DNA of 64,000 nucleotides from Clostridia bacterium (GCA_017502085.1 JAFVVQ010000025.1:62001-126000), one strand, 5' to 3'. Shown: positions 1 through 8,069, counted from the stretch's first letter. Numbers and translations: made by a program. Notes: a model not told the origin generated them from the sequence alone.

Positions 1-1
1 T

Positions 2-694
2 CAGTCGGGTCTTAACGTTAAGGACCTCATCGACGAGAACGGTGTTCAGGTTGCCGGTTACAGATACAGCAACGACGGTGACGGTTACTACTACACCGAC
101 GATAAGGATTGTTGGCAGAAGAATGCAGGTTATAACGAAGTTTATGACAATATGGCTCCCCTTACCGCTATGTTCATCGACCAGGTTCGTATCCGCTTCA
201 ACTATGGCGGTAAAGACTGGATGGTTCAGCTCTGGAAGGGTCAGTACGGCTGGCTTCTCGTTGGTGCCGAAATCGGCCTCTATACTCAGGAAGAGGGCGT
301 GAACACAGGTGCTGTTACTGATATCAACCACTACAACTGCGCAGATAAGGATGATTGGCTCTATATGTCAATGGATTGCTACTGGGCAGAAGGCAATAAC
401 GGTCACTATAAGAAAGTGTTTTCAAGACCTTATGCAAAGTATTGGTGGCCCACAGGCTTCGTTAAGGGTCAGCTTACAAAGTACACCTGGCCCAGAACAG
501 AGCTCAAGATGAAGGCAAGAATCACCTTCAAAGATGCTCAGATGGCTAACCTCTTTGTTGAGGAGCTCAGAAAGACCGGCTTCGTAAGAGCTGCAGGCAG
601 TGCATCAAATCAGCTTGTTGATGACTCTTACTATCAGAGCGGTGCAGACGTATGGTTCCTTTGGTCAACCATATATCACGACTGCTTCAAATAA
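2..694 (+). CDS. DUF4474-like protein, 3' part only
   Basis: The reading frame is open from the window edge, so the N-terminus is missing; 230 residues are visible. The visible part is rich in Trp, Tyr, Gly and Asp, with a stretch NYGGKDWMVQLWKGQYGW and then GAEIGLY. I recognise this pattern as the DUF4474 domain, a family of unknown function found in Clostridia, often in exported proteins. A possible beta-rich, lipocalin-like fold is a guess from composition. An ATG at 152 lies inside the conserved block, so it is not the true start. No clear terminator follows; the gene is separated by about 175 bases from the next surface-protein gene, which has its own promoter. Confidence 0.65.
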   Translation, partial: QSGLNVKDLIDENGVQVAGYRYSNDGDGYYYTDDKDCWQKNAGYNEVYDNMAPLTAMFIDQVRIRFNYGGKDWMVQLWKGQYGWLLVGAEIGLYTQEEGVNTGAVTDINHYNCADKDDWLYMSMDCYWAEGNNGHYKKVFSRPYAKYWWPTGFVKGQLTKYTWPRTELKMKARITFKDAQMANLFVEELRKTGFVRAAGSASNQLVDDSYYQSGADVWFLWSTIYHDCFK

Positions 695-791
695 GCCGAT
701 AAATTCACATTACTTATTTTCCGTAACCGCCTTATGTTAATATTTTATACATTTCTGATATGATATCCGTTCATTTTTAGAGGAAAAGTTA

Positions 792-820
792 TTGACATAA
801 AGGCGAGTTTATGGTAATAT
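792..820 (+). promoter_or_regulatory. Sigma-A type promoter for the PETG-anchored protein
   Basis: TTGACA (792-797), a 17-base spacer, and TAATAT (815-820). It lies about 50 bases ahead of the start codon at 871. The rest of the 695-870 gap is AT-rich and shows nothing else I can name. Confidence 0.75.
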
Positions 821-870
821 AAGACTACAATTGTTGCTCTCGCAATAAAAAATGAAAGGAATGGTTCGAA

Positions 871-1389
871 ATGAAAAAGGTACTTGCAATTGTTCTTGCT
901 CTTGTAATGGCACTCTCTTGCTCAGCTATGGCTTTCGCAACAAGTGACGATGCTACTACAACAACAGCTGCTGCTGCAACAACTCCCGCTACAACAACTA
1001 CCGGTGAACTCGTTGCTGCAACTGTTACAGACATTCTCGGCAAAATTGTTGACCTTGCTAAGGCTGGCATGTCCCAGTGGAACGACGTTGAGGCTATCGT
1101 TCTCAAGATCCTTGAGTTCCTCGAAGGCGCATTTGACGCTGTTGCAGGCGCAAAGGTTGACGGTCTTGTTGCAGACCTTGAGGCTCTTGTTTCCGGCGCT
1201 AAGCTTCCCGGTATGCAGGATCTCATCAACGCTCTTAAAGAAAAGATTCTCAGCTGGTACACACCTGACATCTTTGTTACAGAGCCCGTTGAAACACCTG
1301 AAACAGGTTCCGCTCCCGTTGGCATCGCTGTTTTCGCTGCTGTTTCAGTAGCTGCTGCAGCTGCTTTCGTTTGCACAAAGAAGAACTAA
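871..1389 (+). CDS. Small secreted protein with sortase-like C-terminal anchor
   Basis: This 172-residue protein starts with a signal peptide (MKK, then a hydrophobic run to about residue 23, AMAFA cleavage context). A Thr/Ala-rich linker (about 27-45) and a helical, Leu/Ala/Val-rich body (about 46-130) follow. The C-terminus has PETG (143-146), a hydrophobic segment (149-168) and a short KKN tail. That layout is a cell-wall sorting signal of the LPXTG-variant type, so I infer display on the cell wall by a class of sortase not encoded in this window. Function unknown. RBS is a weak AAAGGA ahead of the ATG. A strong own promoter and own terminator make it a single-gene unit, probably well expressed. 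Confidence 0.7.
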   Translation: MKKVLAIVLALVMALSCSAMAFATSDDATTTTAAAATTPATTTTGELVAATVTDILGKIVDLAKAGMSQWNDVEAIVLKILEFLEGAFDAVAGAKVDGLVADLEALVSGAKLPGMQDLINALKEKILSWYTPDIFVTEPVETPETGSAPVGIAVFAAVSVAAAAAFVCTKKN

Positions 1390-1455
1390 TTTAAGTTTTA
1401 GCTTTGCTAAACCTTGTTTGATTAAATTAGCGCAAGAATTTAATTAAATAGTTCG

Positions 1456-1487
1456 GCGGGGTATCCTCAAGGATGCTCCGCTTTTTT
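1456..1487 (+). terminator. Intrinsic terminator
   Basis: An 11-bp stem (1456-1466 with 1471-1481, two G-U pairs), a TCAA loop and six T residues. It ends the PETG-protein transcript. Confidence 0.85.
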
Positions 1488-1577
1488 CATCAGGTGTTCC
1501 GAAAATAACGGTGGCATCAATTACGCCGCAGAGTTATATAAGTCATAATAAAGGATATATTATTTTAAGGGGGTTTT

Positions 1578-2651
1578 ATGATGCAAAAGAGAAAGTGTTT
1601 TATTTCGGTTGTTTCTCTGCTTCTTTGCGTTATTTTCATTTTTGGTGCTTGCTCCGTTGATAAAACAGAAGACGAAACAACGAGCGAGACGAACGAGGTT
1701 GTTGATGTTGGCGGCCAGGGTGAAAGTACAATTCAACCCGTAACGCAGCCTCCCGTTCGCAAACCTTCAACCGAAAAATTGATTGCGCTCACTTATGATG
1801 ACGGACCGAATCCGTCAACAACAAACAGAATTCTTGCTGCGCTTGAAAAGAATAATTCTGTCGCAACCTTCTTTGTTGTCGGTAACAGAATTGATAGCGG
1901 CGTTGATACAATCAGGAAAGCAATTGGTATGGGTTGCGAAATTGCAAACCATACTTACAGTCATAAATATCTTAACAAGATCAGTGATTCGGAACGAAAC
2001 AGTCAGATTAATAAGGTAAATGACCAGATAAAAAACCAATTCGGCGTTGAGGTTGAGCTTCTCCGTGCACCGGGTGGTAATTTCAAAGGTGTTGAAAGCG
2101 AGATTGATATGCCTTTGATTCAGTGGTCGATTGATACAAATGACTGGCGCCATAAGGATGTTTCAAGCAAACCCAGAAGCGAATCACAGCGTCAAAAGGA
2201 AATGGATGATATTATCGATCACGTAATGTCCAACGTCAAAGACGGCGACATTATCCTGATGCACGATATCTATGATTTTACCGCAGATATGAGCGAAATT
2301 CTCATTCCCAGGCTTGTCAATGCAGGCTATAAGCTTGTGACTGTCAGCGAGATGTATGAGGCATATTGCGAAGATCTTAATGCGGGTGAAGTTTATTATA
2401 ATTGTGTAATCAAGCCTGTCAGTGAACTTCAGGAACCGATTCCCGCAGGCGAATATATTGTCACAACAAAAAGCGGCGGCAATCTTAATCTTCGTGCAGA
2501 GGCATCCAAATCAGGCGGTATTCTTATTGAAATACCGAATCAGACGGTGCTTGACGTTACGGAAGCCGTTGAAGGCTGGGCAAAGACAAGCTATAACGGC
2601 CACGTCGGTTGGGTCAGTACGGCATATCTCAAGCAGTATTCGGTCGGTTGA
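1578..2651 (+). CDS. Polysaccharide deacetylase lipoprotein (NodB domain plus SH3b)
   Basis: A 357-residue lipoprotein that probably removes acetyl groups from peptidoglycan or another wall polysaccharide outside the membrane. The N-terminus is a signal peptide ending in a lipobox FGAC (Cys25), then a Thr/Glu-rich linker. The NodB (CE4) domain spans about 66-265: TYDDGP (72-77, catalytic/metal Asp74-75), HTYSH (125-129, metal His pair), RAPGG (163-167) and LMHD (227-230, catalytic His). A bacterial SH3 domain at about 291-355 probably binds the wall. All catalytic motifs are present. AAGGGGG precedes two adjacent ATG codons (1578 and 1581); either could be the start. It is followed by an LCP-family gene with its own promoter. 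Confidence 0.9.
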   Translation: MMQKRKCFISVVSLLLCVIFIFGACSVDKTEDETTSETNEVVDVGGQGESTIQPVTQPPVRKPSTEKLIALTYDDGPNPSTTNRILAALEKNNSVATFFVVGNRIDSGVDTIRKAIGMGCEIANHTYSHKYLNKISDSERNSQINKVNDQIKNQFGVEVELLRAPGGNFKGVESEIDMPLIQWSIDTNDWRHKDVSSKPRSESQRQKEMDDIIDHVMSNVKDGDIILMHDIYDFTADMSEILIPRLVNAGYKLVTVSEMYEAYCEDLNAGEVYYNCVIKPVSELQEPIPAGEYIVTTKSGGNLNLRAEASKSGGILIEIPNQTVLDVTEAVEGWAKTSYNGHVGWVSTAYLKQYSVG

Positions 2652-2710
2652 TAAATTCACAGAAAATTCATACAATATTTTCCAAAAATGTCACATTTTT
2701 TCAACAAATG

Positions 2711-2719
2711 TGTTATAAT
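2711..2719 (+). promoter_or_regulatory. Extended -10 promoter ahead of the LCP gene
   Basis: TGT-TATAAT forms an extended -10 element. No good -35 hexamer is seen, as expected for this class. An imperfect palindrome, CACATTT ... AAATGTG (about 2691-2712), covers the -35 region and could be an operator. Confidence 0.5.
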
Positions 2720-2751
2720 TAATTCCAATATTTTTTATCAGGTGATATCAT

Positions 2752-4191
2752 TTGAGCAAGAAGACAAAAAAGCCGGACGGTTTTGAGGATGTCTACAGTA
2801 CCAGCAACCCGATAAAAAGGCTCGGAATGAGGAAAAAGAAAAAAACAAAGGAGACACTTATCGCTGTCCTTTGCGTAGTGCTTTGCCTTGTTCTGATTGT
2901 ATCGGGCGCTGCTGTTTTCTTCATACGTTCAAAATTCAATAAATTGAATTACAGTGATGGCCTCAGCGGTGACCCTAATGCGATGTTTTTCTATGAGGAG
3001 GAAAATCTCAATTTCCGTCAGATGGGCGATGTTGAGAATGCTGAATCTGTCAAGGAACTTATCAGAAGCTGGGCGACCAACGGCGGCGAAAAGCTATACA
3101 GCAAGAACGTAATAAATGTTTTGCTTATCGGTGAGGATGATGAGGATAATTCCCATCGTTCGGATACGGCAATCCTTGCAACCGTCAACAAGAAAACGAG
3201 GCAGATTATTCTGACGTCTTTCCTGCGTGATTCATATACTTATATGAATATCGGGGGACAGGACCGTTACGACAAAACAAACCACTCCTATTCCTGGGGC
3301 GGCGCAGCTAAACTTATGGAGGTTTTGTCGGATAACTATAAGATAAATATTGACCATTTTGTGACCATCAACTACCGTTCGTTCATTGATGCGGTGGATG
3401 CTCTCGGCGGTGTCAACGTTATGGTAACCGATGCCGAAGCAAACTTTATGAACCGCACAACCAAGATGAAGGGCTTTGAAAGCGGTCCGAGTGTCAATCT
3501 TGACGGTGAACACGCACTTGTTTTCGCAAGAATACGTAAGCTCGACGGCGAGCCTGAACGTACCGAGCGTCAGAGAAGACTTCTGACGGCGGTTATTTCA
3601 AGCGTACGCAACGCAACGCTCTCCGATGTCAACAATGCAATCGATACTTTTCTTCCGTTCATCACAACGAACTATAACAAGAACGAGGTTATGTCTCTTG
3701 CGACCAGAGCAATAAGGGAAGGTTGGCTCAAATTTGACATCGTCAGTCAGGTTGCACCTTCCGAAGAAACTCGTATGGGCTTCACCGGTTACAGGACTTA
3801 TACAGGCAACCTTGACGTGTGGATTGTAGACTACGTTAAGGCGGCAAAAGACCTTCAGATGTCGCTTTACGGTCAGACCAATATAACCATAAACGAAGAG
3901 ACCCACATTTCCGCTATTGACCTTGCCCTCGGCTCTCAGAAGGTATATGATGAATCGCCCGATGAGGAAGAGACTCAGAACAGATTCCCGTTTATTCCTG
4001 ATGTGGAGATACCGACTTATGATATAGGGCTTGATATCAGTTCGATTTTCAGGCCCGGCAGAGAAGAAGAGACAACCCGCAGATACGGGATCGGTTATCC
4101 TTATTATCCGTATGAGGAAGAGTCAACGACAGCAACAGAGGATAAAGAGGAGTCCACCACTCAACCGTACGAAGAAAATACTACCGAATAA
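2752..4191 (+). CDS. LytR-CpsA-Psr (LCP) family wall-polymer ligase
   Basis: A 479-residue type II membrane protein. LCP enzymes move undecaprenyl-linked wall polymers such as teichoic acids or capsule onto peptidoglycan. A basic cytoplasmic tail comes first, then one membrane helix (about 35-58), then the LCP domain (about 120-285). Pyrophosphate-binding residues are visible: the SDTA stretch near 138, FLRD near 157, DRYDK near 171, FARIRKLDGEPER (258-270) and ERQRR (272-276). The C-terminal 100 residues are a Pro/Tyr region followed by a low-complexity Glu/Thr tail. The start is TTG with AGGTGAT upstream; no ATG fits the family N-terminus better. It is a single-gene unit ended by a strong terminator. 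Confidence 0.9.
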   Translation: MSKKTKKPDGFEDVYSTSNPIKRLGMRKKKKTKETLIAVLCVVLCLVLIVSGAAVFFIRSKFNKLNYSDGLSGDPNAMFFYEEENLNFRQMGDVENAESVKELIRSWATNGGEKLYSKNVINVLLIGEDDEDNSHRSDTAILATVNKKTRQIILTSFLRDSYTYMNIGGQDRYDKTNHSYSWGGAAKLMEVLSDNYKINIDHFVTINYRSFIDAVDALGGVNVMVTDAEANFMNRTTKMKGFESGPSVNLDGEHALVFARIRKLDGEPERTERQRRLLTAVISSVRNATLSDVNNAIDTFLPFITTNYNKNEVMSLATRAIREGWLKFDIVSQVAPSEETRMGFTGYRTYTGNLDVWIVDYVKAAKDLQMSLYGQTNITINEETHISAIDLALGSQKVYDESPDEEETQNRFPFIPDVEIPTYDIGLDISSIFRPGREEETTRRYGIGYPYYPYEEESTTATEDKEESTTQPYEENTTE

Positions 4192-4198
4192 AAAAGAT

Positions 4199-4233
4199 AA
4201 ACCGATGTATCCTGACGGATGCATCGGTTTTTT
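4199..4233 (+). terminator. Intrinsic terminator after the LCP gene
   Basis: A 12-bp stem (4201-4212 with 4217-4228), a TGAC loop and a T run to 4233. A-rich sequence on the left arm lets it also work for the convergent minus-strand transcript. Confidence 0.85.
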
Positions 4234-4243
4234 GCATGGATGA

Positions 4244-4274
4244 CAAAAAGGGCAACCCGTGAAGGCCACCCTTT
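4244..4274 (-). terminator. Probable terminator of the zinc-ribbon transcript
   Basis: Read on the minus strand, AAAGGGTGGC pairs with GTTGCCCTTT around a short loop and runs into T residues. It lies about 25 bases after the zinc-ribbon stop codon. Confidence 0.55.
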
Positions 4275-4299
4275 GTATCAGCATAGATTTAGTTCAGGA

Positions 4300-4578
4300 T
4301 TATGCTTCTTCCTGTTTCTTTGCGAAACATTCGCTGCAGAAAACAGGTCTGTCCTCACGCGGCTTAAAGGGAACCTTTGCAACTCCACCGCAGGAATCGC
4401 AGGTAGCTTCAAACCACTCACGCTCGCCACGAGTTGCATTCTTACGTGCATCTCTGCAAGCCTTGCAACGCTGGGGCTCGTTTACAAAGCCTTTTTCAGC
4501 GTAGAATTCCTGTTCGCCGGCTGTGAAAACGAATTCGTTGCCGCATTCCTTACAGATGAGAGTTTTGTCTTCGTACAT
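4300..4578 (-). CDS. Zinc-ribbon domain protein
   Basis: A 92-residue protein with two Cys4-type zinc sites: CKEC ... CKAC in the first half and CDSC ... CSEC in the second half. The region FTAGEQEFYAEKGF between the Cys pairs is typical of the probable zinc-ribbon family common in Firmicutes, whose role is unknown (nucleic-acid or protein binding is likely). The frame stays open upstream to 4632, but those 18 extra residues run into a tRNA-like sequence; the ATG at 4578 has GCGAGG in front and begins the conserved part. It is probably co-transcribed with the SigH-like gene upstream. Confidence 0.8.
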   Translation of the reverse strand: MYEDKTLICKECGNEFVFTAGEQEFYAEKGFVNEPQRCKACRDARKNATRGEREWFEATCDSCGGVAKVPFKPREDRPVFCSECFAKKQEEA

Positions 4579-4606
4579 GATTTTAACCTCGCTTGAAAAA
4601 TTTTTT

Positions 4607-4669
4607 CGCCCTGGACGGAATCGCACCGCCACCTTTGATGAACAACGCTCTGCTTTAAGCTACGGGGGC
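4607..4669 (-). other. Degenerate tRNA-like sequence
   Basis: On the minus strand this 63-base stretch has a TAGCTTAAAGCAGAGC segment like a D arm, and GGCGG-TGCGATT-CCGTC like a T arm with a recognisable T loop. The first four bases (GCCC) can pair with GGGC near the 3' end. The anticodon arm is too poor to read, there is no GG in the D loop, and the acceptor stem is incomplete. I read it as a decayed or truncated tRNA, or a tRNA mimic, between the sigma-factor gene and the zinc-ribbon gene. Confidence 0.4.
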
Positions 4670-4693
4670 ATATGTGAAACTTCCTGAGAAGAT

Positions 4694-5269
4694 TCATAAC
4701 TTTGAACGGATTTTCTTTCGGATTCTCTGCAGTGCATTGTCAACGGCTTTTTCGCTGCAATCAAGCGAAGCTGCTATCTGTGCATAGCTTTTGTCGAGAA
4801 GGCGGAGTCTGATAACTTTCTTCTCAAAATCGGAAAGGTCTGTTTCAATGATGGATCTGAGATGTTCCGAGCCGTTGATTCCCGCAAAGATGACCGCAGG
4901 GTCTGAACTGACGGAAAGATGCTCGGATGAATTCTCCTCAATCGGAACGGCGTTTGTGAGGGGCGCATTCTTTTTGTTGGAGTTTTTTCTCACCGCCGAG
5001 AGCATACGGTTATTGATGCACTTTTCGGCATATGATTTAAAGGGAACGCCCAATTCAGGATCGAAGGTTCTGACTGCATCGATGAGACCGAACATACCCT
5101 CCTGAACAAGGTCTTCCGCTGAAAGGCGGGGAGAGTAATGCTCGCTTGCTTTGGCTTTGGCAACAGGAGTAATCTTTGCAACAAGCGTTGCCATTGATTT
5201 GTCGTCGCCGTTTGCGGCAAGAAGAGCGAGTCTGTCGATTGTTGAATTCGCCTTTGTGTTTTTGGGCAT
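4694..5269 (-). CDS. RNA polymerase sigma factor, SigH/Spo0H-like
   Basis: A 191-residue sigma-70 family protein that directs RNA polymerase to alternative promoters. Region 2 covers about residues 20-95, with EDLVQEGMFGLIDAVRTFDP and FKSYAEKCINNRML, the latter close to the SigH pattern FKSYAE-CI-R. Region 4 is at about 140-188, with a helix-turn-helix around YAQIAASLDCSEKAVDNAL and a basic end. There is no region 1.1 or 3, and the length fits the SigH type. A promoter at 5302-5330 reads into it. In spore-formers SigH drives early stationary-phase genes; whether this organism sporulates cannot be judged here. Confidence 0.85.
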   Translation of the reverse strand: MPKNTKANSTIDRLALLAANGDDKSMATLVAKITPVAKAKASEHYSPRLSAEDLVQEGMFGLIDAVRTFDPELGVPFKSYAEKCINNRMLSAVRKNSNKKNAPLTNAVPIEENSSEHLSVSSDPAVIFAGINGSEHLRSIIETDLSDFEKKVIRLRLLDKSYAQIAASLDCSEKAVDNALQRIRKKIRSKL

Positions 5270-5301
5270 TAACTATACCTCTCAAAATCCTCTTATGGAT
5301 T

Positions 5302-5330
5302 ATAATAAGCTAAATTTTTCATTTTGTCAA
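5302..5330 (-). promoter_or_regulatory. Promoter of the SigH-like gene
   Basis: On the minus strand: TTGACA (5330-5325), a 17-base spacer, and TATTAT (5307-5302). It sits about 35 bases from the start codon. Confidence 0.7.
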
Positions 5331-5481
5331 CAACTTTTTGTTGGATATTGGAAAATAATTTTGTGAATAGTGAACAAAATACACTTTGAAACGAAATTTC
5401 GCACCTTTTTGAGAGAATATTGTCATATTTCGCACACGGAAAATAACCCGCAGTTGTATCAATCCGAAGGAGGGCATCCCG

Positions 5482-5556
5482 ATGATGTCAAAAGCGTGGA
5501 ACCTTGTACTTCTTCTTGTATTCGATTTGCTTATACTTTATCTGTTAAAAAAATAA
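5482..5556 (+). CDS. 24-residue hydrophobic micro-protein
   Basis: A very short gene: MMSKAWNLVLLLVFDLLILY then LLKK and stop. One membrane helix covers about residues 7-22 and is capped by a Lys pair, with a single Asp (15) inside the helix. The start is supported by a near-perfect Shine-Dalgarno (AAGGAGGG, 5467-5474), seven bases before the first ATG, and a second ATG follows at once. It ends directly at a strong terminator. I do not recognise it. By shape it could be a regulatory membrane micro-protein or a type I toxin-like peptide, but no antisense RNA promoter was identified. Confidence 0.5.
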   Translation: MMSKAWNLVLLLVFDLLILYLLKK

Positions 5557-5595
5557 CTGCCCCACCGTTTGGCGGGGCAGAAATCAGTTTTTTGT
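5557..5595. terminator. Bidirectional terminator
   Basis: A 10-bp stem with one mismatch (5557-5566 with 5571-5580) and a GTTT loop. T-rich sequence follows on the plus strand, and a seven-T run follows on the minus strand. It serves both the micro-ORF and the convergent GPH symporter gene. Confidence 0.8.
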
Positions 5596-7188
5596 TTATT
5601 TGGATTTTCTGGCTTCGATTTCAGCAACCATTTCAGCCTGTCTCTTCTCTGTGATTGTGTAGAAGAACATGGGAACGGCACAAGCAAACATGCTTACAAC
5701 GCCTGAGATGATGAGAACATCCCAAAGGGCATCGGGATTTGCAACCTCATAGGTTCTTGCGTTGATGCCTGCAATGCTCATTGAAAGAACGCCAATGAAT
5801 GCGCCGACTGCCATACCGATCTTGTTGATAAGAGTCTGCATAGCAAAGCAAATGCCTTCGCCTCTTTCGCCTGTTTTCCATTCAAGGTAGTCAACGGTGT
5901 CACCGATCATAGCGTATGTAATGATGTTGTTAACGCCCTGAGGAATGCCGAGAAGAACAAGACCGATAGCGCAGATAACCATTTTCCAGGGAGCATCGTA
6001 GCCTACGAAATACATAATAGCCATTACTACGCCGCCGAAAAGATGAACAGCAATATATGACCATTTCTTTGTGAATTTCTTGGACATCCAGGGAACGAGG
6101 ACTGATGCCACAAGACCGCCGGGAACAACGAGAAGAGTGATTACGCCGTAGAGACCTTCGTTCTGGAGAATGTATTTTGCGAAATAGAGACCGCCGGTGT
6201 AGGAATAAACCATTCTTGCACCGCCGAGAATACCTGAAAGAACGATGAGAAGAAGTTCTTTATTCTTGAAGAGGAGCTTGAGGTTATGACCGAATGAAGG
6301 GGGATTCTCGTCTGAAGTGAAGCGTTCCTGAGTGTTCTTGAAGCCGTAGAAGAACATGGGGATAGCGGCAACAACAAGAACAACTGCGCTGATGAAGTAA
6401 ACCCACTTGAGTGTGTCGGCGTTCATAATTTCCATACCGTTTTTAACGGTACCGACAAAGGTGTTTGCAGCTTCTTCAGCGGTGATGCCCTGATTGGCAA
6501 CCATATTGGAGATTGTCTCAGCTTTATCCTTGAGGATGAGAGAAATATCATCAGCGGTATACTTGAATTTCTCTGTGACAGCACCTGTGATCATGGGGAT
6601 GAAAACGGTAACGATACCTGCGCCGACTGTACAGAACATACGGGCAACAGTAAGAATATTGCCTCTTGTTACGGTGTTGTTTGTAAGGCAGGTTGAAAGA
6701 CCCCAATAAGGAACGTCAGCGATTGTGTAGAAAACGGACCAGATAACGTAGATTGTACCGATTGTAACAAATGCAAGAGTTGTCTGAGAGCCGTTATAAA
6801 TGTTTTCTGCGCTGAAAATGGGAAGGAAGCAGATGACGGTCATAATGCCGATAGGGATTGCCATCCATTTGAGGTAGGGACGGCATTTGCCCCATTTGGT
6901 TCTGGTTTTGTCAACAACAGAGCCCATGATGGGGTCATTGAATGCATCGAAAACACGTGCGCCGAGCATTAAAATTGCAACTGCGGTTGCGCCTTTTATA
7001 CCGCCGACTAAAACGCCGTCAGCACCGAAGAGGAGTGCGTCCGTCATAAAGACGGTGATGTAGGAGCCGATGATGGTGCAGATGAAGTTCTGACCGAAAC
7101 CGGCGATACTGTAGGCGAGAGCTTCTTTGGGCTGAACGCCTTTGCCCGGAGTTGTTCCGAACAGTTTGTGGAGAAATCCTGAGTTCAT
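5596..7188 (-). CDS. GPH-family sugar:cation symporter
   Basis: A 530-residue inner-membrane transporter of the glycoside-pentoside-hexuronide:cation symporter branch of the major facilitator superfamily, probably importing a sugar or glycoside with Na+ or H+. About twelve hydrophobic segments are visible. Family marks are the DAFNDPIMGSVVDKTRTKWG block (about residues 85-105) followed by CRPYLKW. A long loop of about 55 residues between helices 6 and 7 is somewhat larger than usual. The ATG has AAAGGAAAG upstream. It stands alone, with no sugar enzymes next to it, so the substrate cannot be inferred. A bidirectional terminator follows the stop. Confidence 0.85.
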   Translation of the reverse strand: MNSGFLHKLFGTTPGKGVQPKEALAYSIAGFGQNFICTIIGSYITVFMTDALLFGADGVLVGGIKGATAVAILMLGARVFDAFNDPIMGSVVDKTRTKWGKCRPYLKWMAIPIGIMTVICFLPIFSAENIYNGSQTTLAFVTIGTIYVIWSVFYTIADVPYWGLSTCLTNNTVTRGNILTVARMFCTVGAGIVTVFIPMITGAVTEKFKYTADDISLILKDKAETISNMVANQGITAEEAANTFVGTVKNGMEIMNADTLKWVYFISAVVLVVAAIPMFFYGFKNTQERFTSDENPPSFGHNLKLLFKNKELLLIVLSGILGGARMVYSYTGGLYFAKYILQNEGLYGVITLLVVPGGLVASVLVPWMSKKFTKKWSYIAVHLFGGVVMAIMYFVGYDAPWKMVICAIGLVLLGIPQGVNNIITYAMIGDTVDYLEWKTGERGEGICFAMQTLINKIGMAVGAFIGVLSMSIAGINARTYEVANPDALWDVLIISGVVSMFACAVPMFFYTITEKRQAEMVAEIEARKSK

Positions 7189-7228
7189 TGTGTCTTTCCT
7201 TTCTTATTTGTAATTTAATTATAATAAA

Positions 7229-7963
7229 TTATATAATTACCGTTTTATAAAAGTCCAGAGCCTTGAAGGTTTTTCTGGTGCGGTAGAGGAGAAATTTTTC
7301 GCAGACCTGCATAAGTCTTTTCTCGTCATCCGCAGGGAGTGAGAAAGAGTATATCCTTGAAATTGGGTTTGCGCAGATATGGCGCATCGCTGTCAGTACG
7401 GTGGCGTTTATCTTTTCGCCGCCGACACCGCTTTTACCGCAGTAAATACCGCCCTCGGGAATATTAAAATAAATTTCTCCCGTCGGTTCTTCGCTGCAGT
7501 GACGGCAACGGGTAAGGTCGGGCATAAAGCCTGAGAGGGAGAGTAGCTTGAGTTCGGTTACCGCTTTGAGAAAGTCATAGCTTCTGCGTTTTGTTTCAAG
7601 CAGATGGAGAGAATTGAGAATTACCCTGAGAGTATCTTTTGCGGGTTCCATTTCGGGAACAAGGTCTGCTGCAAGTGCACAGAAATACTGTGCCAATGAA
7701 AGACTTCGGATATCCTCCCGAAGCCCGAAAAAAACTTCTTTTGCGGTTGCGTCATCAATTATGTAGCTGTCTCTGCTCCGATAGACCGAAAATTCGCCGT
7801 AGCAGAGAGTCTGGGTTGCGCCGAGCATTTTGCTGTTTATTTTTTTTGCTCTGTTTGCAAAAGCTCTGATCACGCCGTAATCAGCGGTCAGAAGGGTTAC
7901 GAGACGGTCGCTTTCGCCTGTATCCGTCACTCTTAACACCAGAGCGTCTGTAGTCATTCGCAT
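7229..7963 (-). CDS. recO: DNA repair protein RecO
   Basis: A 244-residue RecF-pathway mediator that helps load RecA onto SSB-coated DNA. The N-terminal OB-fold carries TDALVLRVTDTGESDRLVTL, typical of RecO. The central part is helical, and a zinc-binding CRHC with a later Cys in GGIYC is present. I chose the ATG at 7963 (MRMTTDALVL) because GGAGG lies nine bases before it and the family starts here; the open frame continues upstream but codes for nothing RecO-like. The gene starts 83 bases inside the YqzL-like gene. It is last in the phoH-to-recO operon. Confidence 0.9.
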   Translation of the reverse strand: MRMTTDALVLRVTDTGESDRLVTLLTADYGVIRAFANRAKKINSKMLGATQTLCYGEFSVYRSRDSYIIDDATAKEVFFGLREDIRSLSLAQYFCALAADLVPEMEPAKDTLRVILNSLHLLETKRRSYDFLKAVTELKLLSLSGFMPDLTRCRHCSEEPTGEIYFNIPEGGIYCGKSGVGGEKINATVLTAMRHICANPISRIYSFSLPADDEKRLMQVCEKFLLYRTRKTFKALDFYKTVII

Positions 7964-8069
7964 TGTATTCAGCCTCCGAAGGGACTGCGGCGGCAACGTT
8001 GCGGAATTCGAGATAATCCCTGATTGCGCCTGATTCCGAAAATTTGATCCAAGCCTGCGATGCATCCAT
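7881..8069 (-). CDS. YqzL-like small protein
   Basis: A 62-residue protein beginning MDASQAWIKFSESGAIRDYL. The pattern W-x2-F-x2-(S/T)G-x-I-x-(D)YL matches the YqzL family, which sits between era and recO in Bacillus as well. Function unknown. GGGAG precedes the ATG by eight bases. The last third is basic (RRSGVKSDGYRRKR) and is encoded within the first 83 bases of recO in another frame. Either the two genes truly overlap, or the tail is a recent read-through extension of a normally shorter, roughly 45-residue protein. Confidence 0.7.
   Translation of the reverse strand: MDASQAWIKFSESGAIRDYLEFRNVAAAVPSEAEYNANDYRRSGVKSDGYRRKRPSRNPSDR

Noticed and set aside
825..1376. A minus-strand frame across the PETG-protein gene
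   Set aside because: It overlaps the promoter and the whole of a well-supported gene, and its composition reflects the reverse complement of Ala/Thr codons.
4579..4632. An extended N-terminus for the zinc-ribbon protein
   Set aside because: The extra 18 residues come from the tRNA-like sequence and lack family similarity; the downstream ATG has its own ribosome site.
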